Of a stretch of DNA of 64,000 bases, positions 10,754 to 19,235 are shown in pieces; positions within the stretch are counted from its first letter, which is position 1; each line of letters begins with the position of its first letter. Below the pieces are notes generated by a model. It saw nothing but the letters and a program-made list of their open reading frames with translations, was not told the origin of the DNA and searched no databases. Source of the stretch: Hyphomicrobiales bacterium (GTDB lineage Bacteria > Pseudomonadota > Alphaproteobacteria > Rhizobiales > Beijerinckiaceae); NCBI GenBank assembly GCA_019075865.1, contig JAGXAN010000003.1:352109-416108 (forward strand), read 5' to 3'. Made by a program: the position numbers and the translations under genes.

Positions 10754-11329
10754 ATGACGAAGAGTGGCCGCAACAAGCAGGTAGCCTCGATCAGCGTTGG
10801 CGTGTTTTGCCTGATGCTGGGGCTAAGCTATGCTGCCGTGCCGTTTTACCGCATGTTCTGCGCGGCGACGGGTTTTGCAGGCACCTTGCGAACGGCAAGT
10901 GGCGAAAACCTGCAAAAGGGGCACCGCGTGTTGCAAGTGCGGTTCGATGCCAATGTCGCTCCGGGGCTCGATTGGACTTTCACGCCTGAAACCAATTTCA
11001 TGGATGTGCCGACCGGGCAGGTTGAAACGGTCTATTACAAAGTCACCAATAATAGTGACCATAGGGTGCGTGCCCGGGCGCAGGACAATGTGATCCCCGA
11101 TCAGGCCGGCCAGTTTTTTGCAAAGATCAAATGCTTTTGCGATTCGGAAGCAACGCTGGCCGCGGGGCAAACAATGGAATTGCCGGTGGTCTTTTATCTC
11201 GACCCCAAACTCGACAAGGACGAAACGATGGCTCATATCCAGAGCCTGACTTTATCCTACACTTACTTTGCTGCCAAAGATGCTGCAGTTGCGGTCGGGG
11301 CGGCTGCGAAGGGCAAAGACAAGCTTTAG
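10754..11329 (+). CDS. ctaG: Cytochrome c oxidase assembly protein CtaG/Cox11
   Basis: Delivers copper to the CuB site of subunit I. The 191-residue protein has one N-terminal membrane helix and a periplasmic Ig-like domain. Seen: AAVPFYRMFCAATGFAGTL with the conserved Cys after the helix, the redox/Cu-binding pair in KIKCFCDSEATL, and LPVVFYLDP, followed by LTLSYTYF. The usual CFCF motif reads CFCD here, so both cysteines are kept but the second aromatic is replaced. The ATG at 10754 is preferred; the longer frame from 10646 overlaps the small upstream gene and lacks homology-like features. Confidence 0.95.
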   Translation: MTKSGRNKQVASISVGVFCLMLGLSYAAVPFYRMFCAATGFAGTLRTASGENLQKGHRVLQVRFDANVAPGLDWTFTPETNFMDVPTGQVETVYYKVTNNSDHRVRARAQDNVIPDQAGQFFAKIKCFCDSEATLAAGQTMELPVVFYLDPKLDKDETMAHIQSLTLSYTYFAAKDAAVAVGAAAKGKDKL

Positions 11330-11390
11330 TTTCAGAAGCTTATGATCATTTCACATGTCGGTACGACAAATAGACGGAGAGGGAAACAGA

Positions 11391-12263
11391 ATGTCCGAGG
11401 CGCATGCAACACCCAACCATGATTACCATCTGGTGGATCCCAGCCCGTGGCCGTTGACGGGTTCGATTGCCGCCTTCGTGACCGCCGTTGGCGCGATTTG
11501 CTGGATGAAGGGCATTCCAATTGCCGGCCTGAAAATGGGCCCCTATGTGTTTGGCGCGGGTTTTCTCGGCATTCTGTTTACGATGGCGTCGTGGTGGGCG
11601 GATGTGGTGCGCGAAGCCAATGACGAGGGTTTCCACACCCGCGTCGTGCAAATCAGCCATCGCTATGGCATGATCTTGTTCATCATGTCCGAAGTCATGT
11701 TTTTCGTGGCCTGGTTCTGGGCGTTTTTTAACACCAGCCTTTTCCCCGCCTTTGCGACGCAATATGCCCGCGATGCGTTTTTGGGTGGAACCTGGCCGCC
11801 CAAGGGCATTGAAGCGATCAATCCCTGGCATTTGCCGCTGCTCAACACGCTGTTGCTGCTGACTTCGGGCACAACCGTTACCTGGGCTCATCATGCCTTG
11901 CTCGAAAATGACCGGCGCGGCCTGAAACTCGGGCTGTTGCTCACGGTGGTGCTGGGCGCAACCTTCACCGGGGTGCAGGCCTACGAATATATTCATGCAC
12001 CCTTTGCCTTCAAAAATTCGATTTACGGCGCGACCTTCTTCATGGCGACCGGTTTTCACGGTTTCCATGTTCTGGTTGGCACGATCTTCCTGATCGTGTG
12101 CCTGCTGCGTGCCAATGCCGGGCAGTTTACGCCCAAGCAGCATCTCGGTTTTGAGTTCGCGGCTTGGTATTGGCACTTCGTTGACGTGGTTTGGCTGTTT
12201 CTGTTTTCCTGCATTTATGTGTGGGGATCCTGGGGAGCCGCACTGGAAGGCGTGGCCAAATAG
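11391..12263 (+). CDS. coxC: Cytochrome c oxidase subunit III
   Basis: A 290-residue polytopic subunit (seven helices expected) that stabilises the aa3 oxidase core and supports proton uptake. The ATG at 11391 follows GGAGAGGG; the upstream in-frame start at 11355 has no such site. Seen: YHLVDPSPWPLTGS at the N-terminus, RYGMILFIMSEVMFFVAWFW with the conserved Glu, NTLLLLTSGTTVTWAHHAL, FHGFHVLVGTIFL, and the C-terminal AWYWHFVDVVWLFLF. It is the last gene of the operon; a rho-independent terminator follows 23 bp later. Confidence 0.97.
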   Translation: MSEAHATPNHDYHLVDPSPWPLTGSIAAFVTAVGAICWMKGIPIAGLKMGPYVFGAGFLGILFTMASWWADVVREANDEGFHTRVVQISHRYGMILFIMSEVMFFVAWFWAFFNTSLFPAFATQYARDAFLGGTWPPKGIEAINPWHLPLLNTLLLLTSGTTVTWAHHALLENDRRGLKLGLLLTVVLGATFTGVQAYEYIHAPFAFKNSIYGATFFMATGFHGFHVLVGTIFLIVCLLRANAGQFTPKQHLGFEFAAWYWHFVDVVWLFLFSCIYVWGSWGAALEGVAK

Positions 12264-12286
12264 GGCTAATGCACATGATCGATGCG

Positions 12287-12316
12287 AAGGGGTGGCTTTT
12301 GCCGCCCCTTTTCTTT
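12287..12316 (+). terminator. Rho-independent terminator after the cox operon
   Basis: A ten-base stem AAGGGGTGGC (12287-12296) pairs with GCCGCCCCTT (12301-12310), with one G.U pair and a TTTT loop, followed by TTCTTTT. It separates coxC from purD. Confidence 0.85.
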
Positions 12317-12344
12317 TGGCTGACGGTGATGTGAGGGCTGGCAC

Positions 12345-13598
12345 GTGAAAGTGTTGTTGATTGGTTCGGGCGGGCGAGAACATGCGCTGGCGCTGGCATT
12401 GGCCAAAAGCCCCCGCCTGACGCAATTGTTTGCGGCACCGGGCAATCCGGGCATGGCACATATTGCCCAAATCGTGGCGCTCGACGTCCATGACAGCGCG
12501 GCGGTCGTGGCGTTTTGCCAGCAGGCGGCCATTGACCTCGTGGTGGTGGGCCCCGAGGGACCTTTGGTGGCGGGTCTGGTTGATGAACTCGCCGAGGCGG
12601 GCATCGCCGCTTTTGGCCCGCGCAAGGCGGCGGCGCGGCTCGAAGGTTCAAAAGCCTATACCAAGCAATTATGCGCTGAATTTGATATTCCGACCGCGCG
12701 TTACCAGCATTTTCGTGCCTTGCAGCCAGCGCTCGACCATCTCGCTCAAGCTGGTGCGCCCATTGTAGTGAAGGCGGATGGTCTGGCTGCAGGCAAGGGT
12801 GTGGTGGTGGCCGAAACGGTCGCCGAGGCGCAAGCGGCCCTGCGCGCGCTATTTGCCAGCCCCGGAGCCGAAGTGGTGATGGAGGAGAAACTCGAAGGGG
12901 AGGAAGTCTCGTTTTTCGCTTTATGTGATGGCAAGACTGCGCTGGCCTTTGGCGCGGCCCAGGACCACAAGCGGGTGGGTGAGGGCGATGTCGGCCCCAA
13001 TACTGGCGGCATGGGCGCCTATTCGCCGGCCCCTCGCATGGATGCGGCGCTGCAGCGCCAGGTGATGGCCCAGATCATCGAGCCGACATTGCGGGCCATG
13101 GCAGCGCGCGGCACGCCATTTTCCGGCATGCTGTTTGCCGGCTTGATGCTGACCGGGGCGGGGCCGAAGCTGATTGAGTTCAACACCCGGTTTGGCGACC
13201 CGGAAACGCAGGTGCTGATGGCACGGCTTGAGGATGATCTGCTTGAGTTGCTTGACGCCAGTGCGCGCGGAACCTTGGCGGGCCGCGCCGTGAAGTTCTC
13301 GAAGGATGTGGCGCTGACACTGGTGATCGCGGCGCAGGGTTACCCAGGCACGCCCAGGGCCAACGGGGCCATTTTCAATCTGGACGCGGCGGCGGCTGGC
13401 GAAGGGGTCATCATCACCCAGGCCGGGACAAAGCTGGTGAATGGGCAATTGGTCGCCAGCGGCGGCCGTGTGCTGAACATTACCGCCATTGGCAAAGACT
13501 TCTCCCAAGCCGCCGGGCGCGCCTATGCGGCTGCCGAAAAGGTTGATTTTGCGGACGGGTTTTATCGCCGCGATATTGGCTGGCGGGTGCTGCGGTAA
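12345..13598 (+). CDS. purD: Phosphoribosylamine--glycine ligase (GAR synthetase)
   Basis: Second step of purine synthesis: joins glycine to 5-phosphoribosylamine with ATP. The 417-residue protein starts at GTG 12345 (KVLLIGSGGREHALALAL, the signature N-terminus). Seen: VVVGPEGPLVAGLVD, ATP-grasp features KADGLAAGKGVVVAE and EEKLEGEEVSFF, AQDHKRVGEGDVGPNTGGMGAYSP, and LIEFNTRFGDPETQ with the metal-binding residues. Length is normal. It is set off from the cox operon by a terminator and appears to have its own promoter in the short gap. Confidence 0.97.
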   Translation: MKVLLIGSGGREHALALALAKSPRLTQLFAAPGNPGMAHIAQIVALDVHDSAAVVAFCQQAAIDLVVVGPEGPLVAGLVDELAEAGIAAFGPRKAAARLEGSKAYTKQLCAEFDIPTARYQHFRALQPALDHLAQAGAPIVVKADGLAAGKGVVVAETVAEAQAALRALFASPGAEVVMEEKLEGEEVSFFALCDGKTALAFGAAQDHKRVGEGDVGPNTGGMGAYSPAPRMDAALQRQVMAQIIEPTLRAMAARGTPFSGMLFAGLMLTGAGPKLIEFNTRFGDPETQVLMARLEDDLLELLDASARGTLAGRAVKFSKDVALTLVIAAQGYPGTPRANGAIFNLDAAAAGEGVIITQAGTKLVNGQLVASGGRVLNITAIGKDFSQAAGRAYAAAEKVDFADGFYRRDIGWRVLR

Positions 13599-13671
13599 AT
13601 TCACGCGCTGTATTTCCGACGTGTCGACACTATCTAGAGTCAGCCGTTGAACACATTTGGGAGCGCAATTC

Positions 13672-15033
13672 ATGGTCGATGACGAAGCAAACCGGTTCAG
13701 TGCCCGCGCCGCCCGTTATGCGCGGGTAGGGGCCAATATTGGCGGCGTGGCGGCGCGAATGGCGGGCGCGAGGCTCATGGGCAACAATGGCCGCAACGGC
13801 GACCATGCGGCGGCGTTGTCGACGGCGCTGGGCGGGCTCAAGGGCCCGTTGATGAAAGTGGCGCAATTGATGGCGACCATTCCCGATCTATTGCCGCCGG
13901 AATTTGCCGACGAATTGCAAAAGCTGCAATCGGATGCGCCGCCGATGGGGGCCGCCTTCGTGCGCCGGCGTATGGTGGCCGAACTTGGGCCTGATTGGCA
14001 AAGCCGATTTGCCTCGTTTGATCTGAAACCCTCAGCGGCGGCGTCGCTCGGACAAGTGCATCAGGCACGCGCGCATGACGGCGAGAAATTGGCGTGCAAG
14101 CTGCAATATCCGGATATGGCATCCGCCGTCGAGGCCGATTTGTCGCAATTGGACATATTGTTCAAATTGCGCCGGCGCATGGATAATTCGATCGATTCAA
14201 CCCAGATCGCCGAGGAAATCGGCGCGCGAATCCGTGAGGAGCTGGATTATCGGCATGAGGCCAAGAATGCCGCGCTCTATCAGGCGATGCTTGGTAAATC
14301 GGGGCTGGTGCGGGTGCCGCAATTGCGGCCGGAATTGTCGACACAGCGGCTTTTGACCATGCAATGGCTGGAAGGCAAAAAGCTTCTGGACTACAAAGGT
14401 GCCTCGCTTGAGACCCGCAATGACATTGGCCGGGCGATGTTCCACGCCTGGTGGTATCCGTTCAGTACTTTTGGCGTCATTCATGGCGATCCACACCTTG
14501 GCAATTATACCGTGTTTGAGGAAGACGGCGTGCCTCGTGGCATCAATCTGCTCGACTATGGCTGCGTGCGGATTTTTCCGGCCCAGTTCGTCAATGCTGT
14601 CGTGGACCTTTACAAGGGCCTGCGCGATGACAATCAGCAGCAAATCGCCCATGCTTACGAGGTTTGGGGGTTCAAGAATCTGCGACCCGATCTGATCGAG
14701 GTGTTGAATTTATGGGCGAAATTCATCTTTGGGCCGCTCTTGGATGATCGCGTGCGCACCATCGCCGACGGGGTCAAGCCCAGCGCTTATGGTCGCGCCG
14801 AAGTCTACAAGGTGCATCAGGAACTCAAGCGCAAAGGGCCGGTGCTGGTGCCGCGCGAATTCGTGTTCATGGATCGCGCGGCCATTGGGCTTGGCGGGGT
14901 GTTCCTGCATCTTGATGCGAGATTGAATTTCTATCAGATTTTCAATGAGATGATCGAGAATTTTGATGTCAATACCGTGGCTGAGCGGCAATCCTCGCTC
15001 TTGCAGCAGGTGGGCTTGCAGGCGGCGAATTGA
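13672..15033 (+). CDS. ABC1/AarF/UbiB family atypical kinase-like protein
   Basis: A 453-residue member of the UbiB/ADCK family, ATP-binding proteins needed for ubiquinone synthesis or lipid handling. The ATG at 13672 has GGAG nine bases upstream. Seen: family motif region LKGPLMKVAQLMATIPDLLPPEF, the alanine-rich loop AAASLGQVHQA in place of a Gly-rich loop, the nucleotide-binding Lys in KLACKLQYP, the catalytic HGDPHLGNYT, and the metal-binding LLDYGCVR. No membrane helix is obvious at the C-terminus. A quinone role beside respiratory genes is attractive but an inference; bacteria often carry several members. Confidence 0.88.
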   Translation: MVDDEANRFSARAARYARVGANIGGVAARMAGARLMGNNGRNGDHAAALSTALGGLKGPLMKVAQLMATIPDLLPPEFADELQKLQSDAPPMGAAFVRRRMVAELGPDWQSRFASFDLKPSAAASLGQVHQARAHDGEKLACKLQYPDMASAVEADLSQLDILFKLRRRMDNSIDSTQIAEEIGARIREELDYRHEAKNAALYQAMLGKSGLVRVPQLRPELSTQRLLTMQWLEGKKLLDYKGASLETRNDIGRAMFHAWWYPFSTFGVIHGDPHLGNYTVFEEDGVPRGINLLDYGCVRIFPAQFVNAVVDLYKGLRDDNQQQIAHAYEVWGFKNLRPDLIEVLNLWAKFIFGPLLDDRVRTIADGVKPSAYGRAEVYKVHQELKRKGPVLVPREFVFMDRAAIGLGGVFLHLDARLNFYQIFNEMIENFDVNTVAERQSSLLQQVGLQAAN

Positions 15034-15057
15034 CGCCGCTGGATTTTCTAGCCCATT

Positions 15058-15095
15058 TTTGCCGCAAATTTGGGCGTTCTGCCAATTGCGGCAAA
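15058..15095 (+). terminator. Inverted repeat after the UbiB-family gene, probable terminator
   Basis: TTTGCCGCAA (15058-15067) and TTGCGGCAAA (15086-15095) form a perfect 10-bp stem with an 18-base loop, 25 bp after the stop codon. The following bases (TTAAAATTT) are AT-rich but not a clean T run, so an operator for the downstream subunit IV gene is an alternative. Confidence 0.5.
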
Positions 15096-15146
15096 TTAAA
15101 ATTTAAGCTAGTCAGAATTGTTGTTGTCCTAGCTTGAAAGGCTCCC

Positions 15147-15296
15147 ATGTCCGCTCCACAAGATAATGCCCTTGGCCATCCCGATATGGATTATGCCGAG
15201 CATGAACGCACCTATGCGTTTTTCACGCATCTGGTGACGTATTCCTCGGTGGCACTCGTGGTCATCCTGTCAGCCTTGGCGTTTTTTGCCGGTTGA
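15147..15296 (+). CDS. aa3-type cytochrome c oxidase subunit IV (small subunit)
   Basis: A 49-codon gene, easily missed. The protein has a soluble start (MSAPQDNALGHPDMDYAEHE), the family pattern HERTYAFF, then a single membrane helix (TYSSVALVVILSALAFFAG). This matches the bacterial aa3 oxidase subunit IV family, a one-helix subunit of unknown function found in the Paracoccus and Rhodobacter enzymes. It is encoded about 2.9 kb from the main cox operon and 48 bp upstream of pntAA, an arrangement common in Alphaproteobacteria. Confidence 0.85.
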   Translation: MSAPQDNALGHPDMDYAEHERTYAFFTHLVTYSSVALVVILSALAFFAG

Positions 15297-15344
15297 TTGC
15301 GGAAAATAAATTGAACGCCACCGCCGTTTCGCTTGGAGCCAGAT

Positions 15345-16481
15345 ATGCGCATTGCCATTCCTGCTGAGACCGACCCGCTGGAGACGCGGGTCGCAGCCTC
15401 ACCGGAGACGATTAAAAAGCTTTTGGGCCTGGGTGCCGAAGTGGTGGTTCAGTCGGGGGCAGGGCTTGCCTCCGGCATTACCGATGCGGATTATTCCGCC
15501 GCTGGCGCGCAGATTGCCAAAGATGCGGCGGCAACCGTCAAGGACGCGCAGATCGTGCTGCAAGTGCGCCGACCCAAAGCGGCCAGCCTGAAAGGTGCGG
15601 CAGAGGGTGTGGTGCTGATTTCCATCATGGACCCCTATGGACAGGATGCCGCATTGCAGGCGCTGGCCAAGGCCGGGATTTCCAGCTTTGCCATGGAATT
15701 GATGCCGCGCATCACGCGGGCGCAGTCGATGGACGTGCTGTCCAGCCAGGCCAATCTGGCCGGCTACCGCTCGGTGATTGATGGCAGTGGGGAATATGGG
15801 CGGGCCATGCCGATGATGATGACGGCCGCCGGCACCGTGCCCGCCGCCCGTATCTTTGTCATGGGTGTTGGCGTTGCCGGATTGCAGGCCATTGCGACGG
15901 CGCGGCGGCTTGGGGCGATCGTCACAGCTACGGACGTGCGGCCTGCAACCAAAGAGCAGGTTGAATCGCTGGGTGCCAAGTTTGTTGCGGTTGAGGATGA
16001 TGAATTCAAACAGGCCGAGACCGCTGGCGGTTACGCCAAGCAGATGTCGGCGGAATATCAGGCCAAGCAGGCCCTGCTGGTAGCCGGGCATATTGCCAAG
16101 CAGGACATTGTCATCACCACTGCCTTGATTCCGGGGCGGCCAGCGCCGCGCCTCGTCAGTGCGGATATGGTGAAGTCGATGCGTCCGGGTTCGGTGCTGG
16201 TAGATCTGGCGGTTGAACGCGGCGGCAACGTCGAGGGGGCGCAGGCCGGCAAGGTTGTCGTGGTCAACGGCGTCAAGATCGTTGGCGATTCCAGTGCGCT
16301 GAAGCTGCCCGCAACCGCGAGTGCGCTTTATGCGAAAAACCTGTTCGCCTTTGTCGAGACCATGATTGACAAGACCGAGAAGAAATTGGCGATCCAGTGG
16401 GACGACGAATTGGTCAAGGCCACCTGTCTCACCCGTGGTGGGGCGATTGTGCACCCCAATTTTCAACCAAAGCCGGAATAG
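15345..16481 (+). CDS. pntAA: NAD(P) transhydrogenase subunit alpha, part 1
   Basis: The NAD(H)-binding domain I of proton-translocating transhydrogenase, which uses the proton gradient to make NADPH from NADH. At 378 residues it is the split form seen in Rhodospirillum and other Alphaproteobacteria, not the fused E. coli PntA. The ATG at 15345 has GGAG upstream. Seen: MRIAIPAETDPLETRVAASPE, MELMPRITRAQSMDVLSSQANLAG region, the Rossmann motif VMGVGVAGLQAIATARRLGA, ATDVRPATKEQVESLG, and the mobile-loop/IPGRPAPRLV segment. pntAB follows 13 bp later. Confidence 0.97.
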   Translation: MRIAIPAETDPLETRVAASPETIKKLLGLGAEVVVQSGAGLASGITDADYSAAGAQIAKDAAATVKDAQIVLQVRRPKAASLKGAAEGVVLISIMDPYGQDAALQALAKAGISSFAMELMPRITRAQSMDVLSSQANLAGYRSVIDGSGEYGRAMPMMMTAAGTVPAARIFVMGVGVAGLQAIATARRLGAIVTATDVRPATKEQVESLGAKFVAVEDDEFKQAETAGGYAKQMSAEYQAKQALLVAGHIAKQDIVITTALIPGRPAPRLVSADMVKSMRPGSVLVDLAVERGGNVEGAQAGKVVVVNGVKIVGDSSALKLPATASALYAKNLFAFVETMIDKTEKKLAIQWDDELVKATCLTRGGAIVHPNFQPKPE

Positions 16482-16494
16482 GGGATAGAACTTC

Positions 16495-16935
16495 ATGACC
16501 GATACCCCGCAGCAAATTTTGGACAAGGCCCAGCAGGCGGCGCAATTGGCGCAGGAAGCCCTGAACGCGGCCCATGCCAACATGCAAAACTTGTCGAACA
16601 TGCACAGTGTGGCCGATGTGGCTGGCGCGGCCGCCCATGCGGCCAGCGGCGGTGCCGTTGACCCGTTCGTGTTTCGCCTGGCGATTTTCGTGCTGGCGAT
16701 TTTTGTCGGTTATTACGTCGTTTGGTCGGTGACGCCGGCGCTGCACACGCCGTTGATGTCGGTGACCAATGCCGTATCATCGGTGATCGTGGTGGGTGCG
16801 CTGCTGTCGGTGGGCATTGGCACGGGCATTGCCCAGTTGTTCGGTTTCATTGCGCTGGTTTTGGCGAGCGTGAACATTTTTGGCGGATTCATGGTGACCG
16901 AGCGAATGCTTGCCATGTATAAGAAAAAAGGCTGA
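16495..16935 (+). CDS. pntAB: NAD(P) transhydrogenase subunit alpha, part 2 (membrane)
   Basis: A 146-residue protein supplying the alpha-derived part of membrane domain II. The N-terminus (about 55 residues) is helical, Ala/Gln-rich and longer than usual ([18 protein letters not shown]). Then come four hydrophobic helices, starting with [22 protein letters not shown], then a helix around [20 protein letters not shown], and ending [20 protein letters not shown], the family's C-terminal signature. Works with PntAA and PntB in the inner membrane. Confidence 0.95.
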   Translation: MTDTPQQILDKAQQAAQLAQEALNAAHANMQNLSNMHSVADVAGAAAHAASGGAVDPFVFRLAIFVLAIFVGYYVVWSVTPALHTPLMSVTNAVSSVIVVGALLSVGIGTGIAQLFGFIALVLASVNIFGGFMVTERMLAMYKKKG

Positions 16936-16942
16936 TGCCATC

Positions 16943-18340
16943 ATGAATGCCAATTTTGCTGCCTTCTTTTATCTCGTCGCCGGGGTGCTGTTCATTCTGG
17001 CACTGCGGGGCCTGTCCTCTCCGGCTACTTCGCGCCAGGGCAATCGCTTTGGCATGTTTGGTATGGGCATTGCCATCGTCACGACACTGCTTTACGCGCC
17101 GCCTTCCGGCTTGGGCTGGTTGCTGGTGCTGGTTGGCATTGGTGTCGGCGGCGGATTTGGCATCTGGCGGGCGCGCACCGTCAAGATGACCGATATGCCG
17201 CAACTGGTTGCCTCGTTCCACGCTCTTGTGGGCCTAGCCGCCGTGTTTGTGGCCGGTGGCGCGTTGACGGCTCCCCATGCCTTTGGCATCGGCGAGGTTG
17301 GCAGCATCGAAGGCGCGAGCCTGATTGAAATGTCGCTGGGGGCGGCGATCGGTGCCATCACCTTTACCGGTTCGGTCATTGCCTTTTTGAAGCTGGACGG
17401 GCGGATGTCGGGCAAACCGATCATGCTGCCGCAACGCCATGCCATCAATATAGCATTGGCCGTGCTGCTTGTGGTGCTGATCCTTGGCTTTTACGCCAGC
17501 GAGAGCCATTTCCTATTCCTGCTGATAGCGCTCGTCTCTTTCGCGCTCGGCGGTTTGCTGATTATCCCGATTGGTGGCGCGGACATGCCGGTGGTGGTGT
17601 CCATGCTCAATTCCTATTCCGGATGGGCGGCAGCCGGCATTGGCTTTACCCTTGGCAATCTGGCGCTGATTGTCACCGGCGCATTGGTCGGTTCTTCGGG
17701 TGCGATCCTGTCCTATATCATGTGCAAGGCCATGAACCGGTCTTTCATCTCGGTCATTCTGGGCGGGTTTGGTGGCGAAACCACGGCCGCGAGCGGTGTG
17801 ATCGAGACGCGCCCCGTCAAGCAGGGTTCGGCGGAGGACGCGGCCTATATCATGAAAAACGCGGCCAGCGTCATCATCGTGCCGGGCTATGGCATGGCGG
17901 TTGCGCAGGCGCAACATGCTTTGCGTGAAATGGCCGATATGCTGAAAAAAGAGGGTGTGGATGTCAAATATGCCATTCATCCGGTGGCGGGCCGCATGCC
18001 CGGTCACATGAACGTGCTGCTGGCGGAAGCCAATGTTCCTTATGATGAAGTTTTCGAGCTTGAGGACATCAACAGCGAATTCTCGCAGGCGGACGTGGCT
18101 TTCGTGATCGGTGCCAATGACGTCACCAATCCGGCGGCCAAGACCGACAAGGCGTCGCCAATCTACGGCATGCCGATTCTGGACGTCGAAAAGGCCAAGA
18201 CAGTGCTGTTCATCAAGCGTGGCATGGGCTCGGGCTATGCCGGGGTTGAAAACGAACTGTTCTTCAAAGATAATACGATGATGCTTTTTTCCGACGCGAA
18301 GAAGATGGTGGAAAATATTGTTAAGGCGCTGGCTCATTGA
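16943..18340 (+). CDS. pntB: NAD(P) transhydrogenase subunit beta
   Basis: A 465-residue subunit with an N-terminal membrane half (about nine helices) and a C-terminal NADP(H)-binding domain III. The ATG at 16943 begins seven bases after the pntAB stop. Seen: PQLVASFHALVGLAAV with the conserved His, GGADMPVVVSMLNSYSGWAAA, GALVGSSGAILSYIMCKAMNRS, and in domain III VPGYGMAVAQAQHALREM, HPVAGRMPGHMNVLLAEA, FVIGANDVTNPAAK and KRGMGSGYAGVENELFF. Complete and standard. Confidence 0.97.
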   Translation: MNANFAAFFYLVAGVLFILALRGLSSPATSRQGNRFGMFGMGIAIVTTLLYAPPSGLGWLLVLVGIGVGGGFGIWRARTVKMTDMPQLVASFHALVGLAAVFVAGGALTAPHAFGIGEVGSIEGASLIEMSLGAAIGAITFTGSVIAFLKLDGRMSGKPIMLPQRHAINIALAVLLVVLILGFYASESHFLFLLIALVSFALGGLLIIPIGGADMPVVVSMLNSYSGWAAAGIGFTLGNLALIVTGALVGSSGAILSYIMCKAMNRSFISVILGGFGGETTAASGVIETRPVKQGSAEDAAYIMKNAASVIIVPGYGMAVAQAQHALREMADMLKKEGVDVKYAIHPVAGRMPGHMNVLLAEANVPYDEVFELEDINSEFSQADVAFVIGANDVTNPAAKTDKASPIYGMPILDVEKAKTVLFIKRGMGSGYAGVENELFFKDNTMMLFSDAKKMVENIVKALAH

Positions 18341-19223
18341 ATTAAGCTGGGCAGGACAATATGCGCGGGGATTGCGCATAGCGAGAAATTGTGTGCTGGC
18401 GCTTTATGTGGCGGCACTGGGATACCTTTATACCCAACAACAGAAGCTGGAATATCACCCCAAGGCCAATCTCGACGAACCGGCGTCGGTGGGCCTCGTC
18501 GATGTGCAGCGCATCAATATTGATACGCGTGACGATCAGCATCTGGTGGCGTGGTACAAAAAGCCACAGCCCCTGCATCCGACCATTTTGTATTTTCATG
18601 GCAATACCGGCAATCTGGCGGATCTGAAATCGCGGATCGGGCTGTTAACTGACCGGGGCGATGGGCTGCTCGCGGTGGATTACCGGGGTTTTGGCGCTTC
18701 GTCGGGCGCACCCACCGAGGCAGGCCTCATTTTGGACGGCGAAGCGGCTTACGAAGCCTTGCTCGCCCGCGAAATTGGTCTCAAGCACATCGTGATTTAT
18801 GGTCACTCGCTGGGCTCGGGCGTGGCGGTTGCGGTGGCGGCGCGCCATCGCGTGGCGGCGCTCGTGCTTGAGGCACCCTTCACCTCGGCCGCCGATGTGG
18901 CGCAGGCGCAATACTGGGAATTTCCCGTGCGGACGTTGATGCGCGATCAATTTCATTCGGATCAAAGAATTGGTGCCGTCCAAAGCCCGATCCTGATCCT
19001 GCATGATGTCGGTGATCCAACCGTGCCTTACCGGTTTGGCCAAAAGCTGTTTGAACTGGCACCTGAGCCAAAGACCTTCCTCAAAGTGCCGGTCACATCC
19101 CATGATGTGCTCTTGACCGCCGGCGTCAATGATCAGGTGCAGGCCTGGCTTGCCGCGCATGTGCCGCTGGCCCCGGATGACCCCACCGGCACTGGCGCAG
19201 GTTCGCCCGATACGCTGGAATAG
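18318..19223 (+). CDS. Alpha/beta hydrolase, BEM46/ABHD13-like
   Basis: A serine hydrolase of about 300 residues with an N-terminal membrane anchor (VLALYVAALGYLYTQQQKLEYHP). Seen: oxyanion region YFHGNTGNLADL, VDYRGFGASSG, nucleophile elbow GHSLGSG, the acid in LHDVGDPTVPY and the His in VTSHDVLL, a complete triad. The start is uncertain: the frame opens at a TTG at 18318 inside the pntB end, while internal TTG/GTG codons near 18369-18390 would place the start at the membrane helix. Substrate unknown; related proteins act as esterases or lipases at membranes. Confidence 0.82.
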   Translation: MLRRWLIELSWAGQYARGLRIARNCVLALYVAALGYLYTQQQKLEYHPKANLDEPASVGLVDVQRINIDTRDDQHLVAWYKKPQPLHPTILYFHGNTGNLADLKSRIGLLTDRGDGLLAVDYRGFGASSGAPTEAGLILDGEAAYEALLAREIGLKHIVIYGHSLGSGVAVAVAARHRVAALVLEAPFTSAADVAQAQYWEFPVRTLMRDQFHSDQRIGAVQSPILILHDVGDPTVPYRFGQKLFELAPEPKTFLKVPVTSHDVLLTAGVNDQVQAWLAAHVPLAPDDPTGTGAGSPDTLE

Positions 19224-19235
19224 ATCCGGCCCAGT

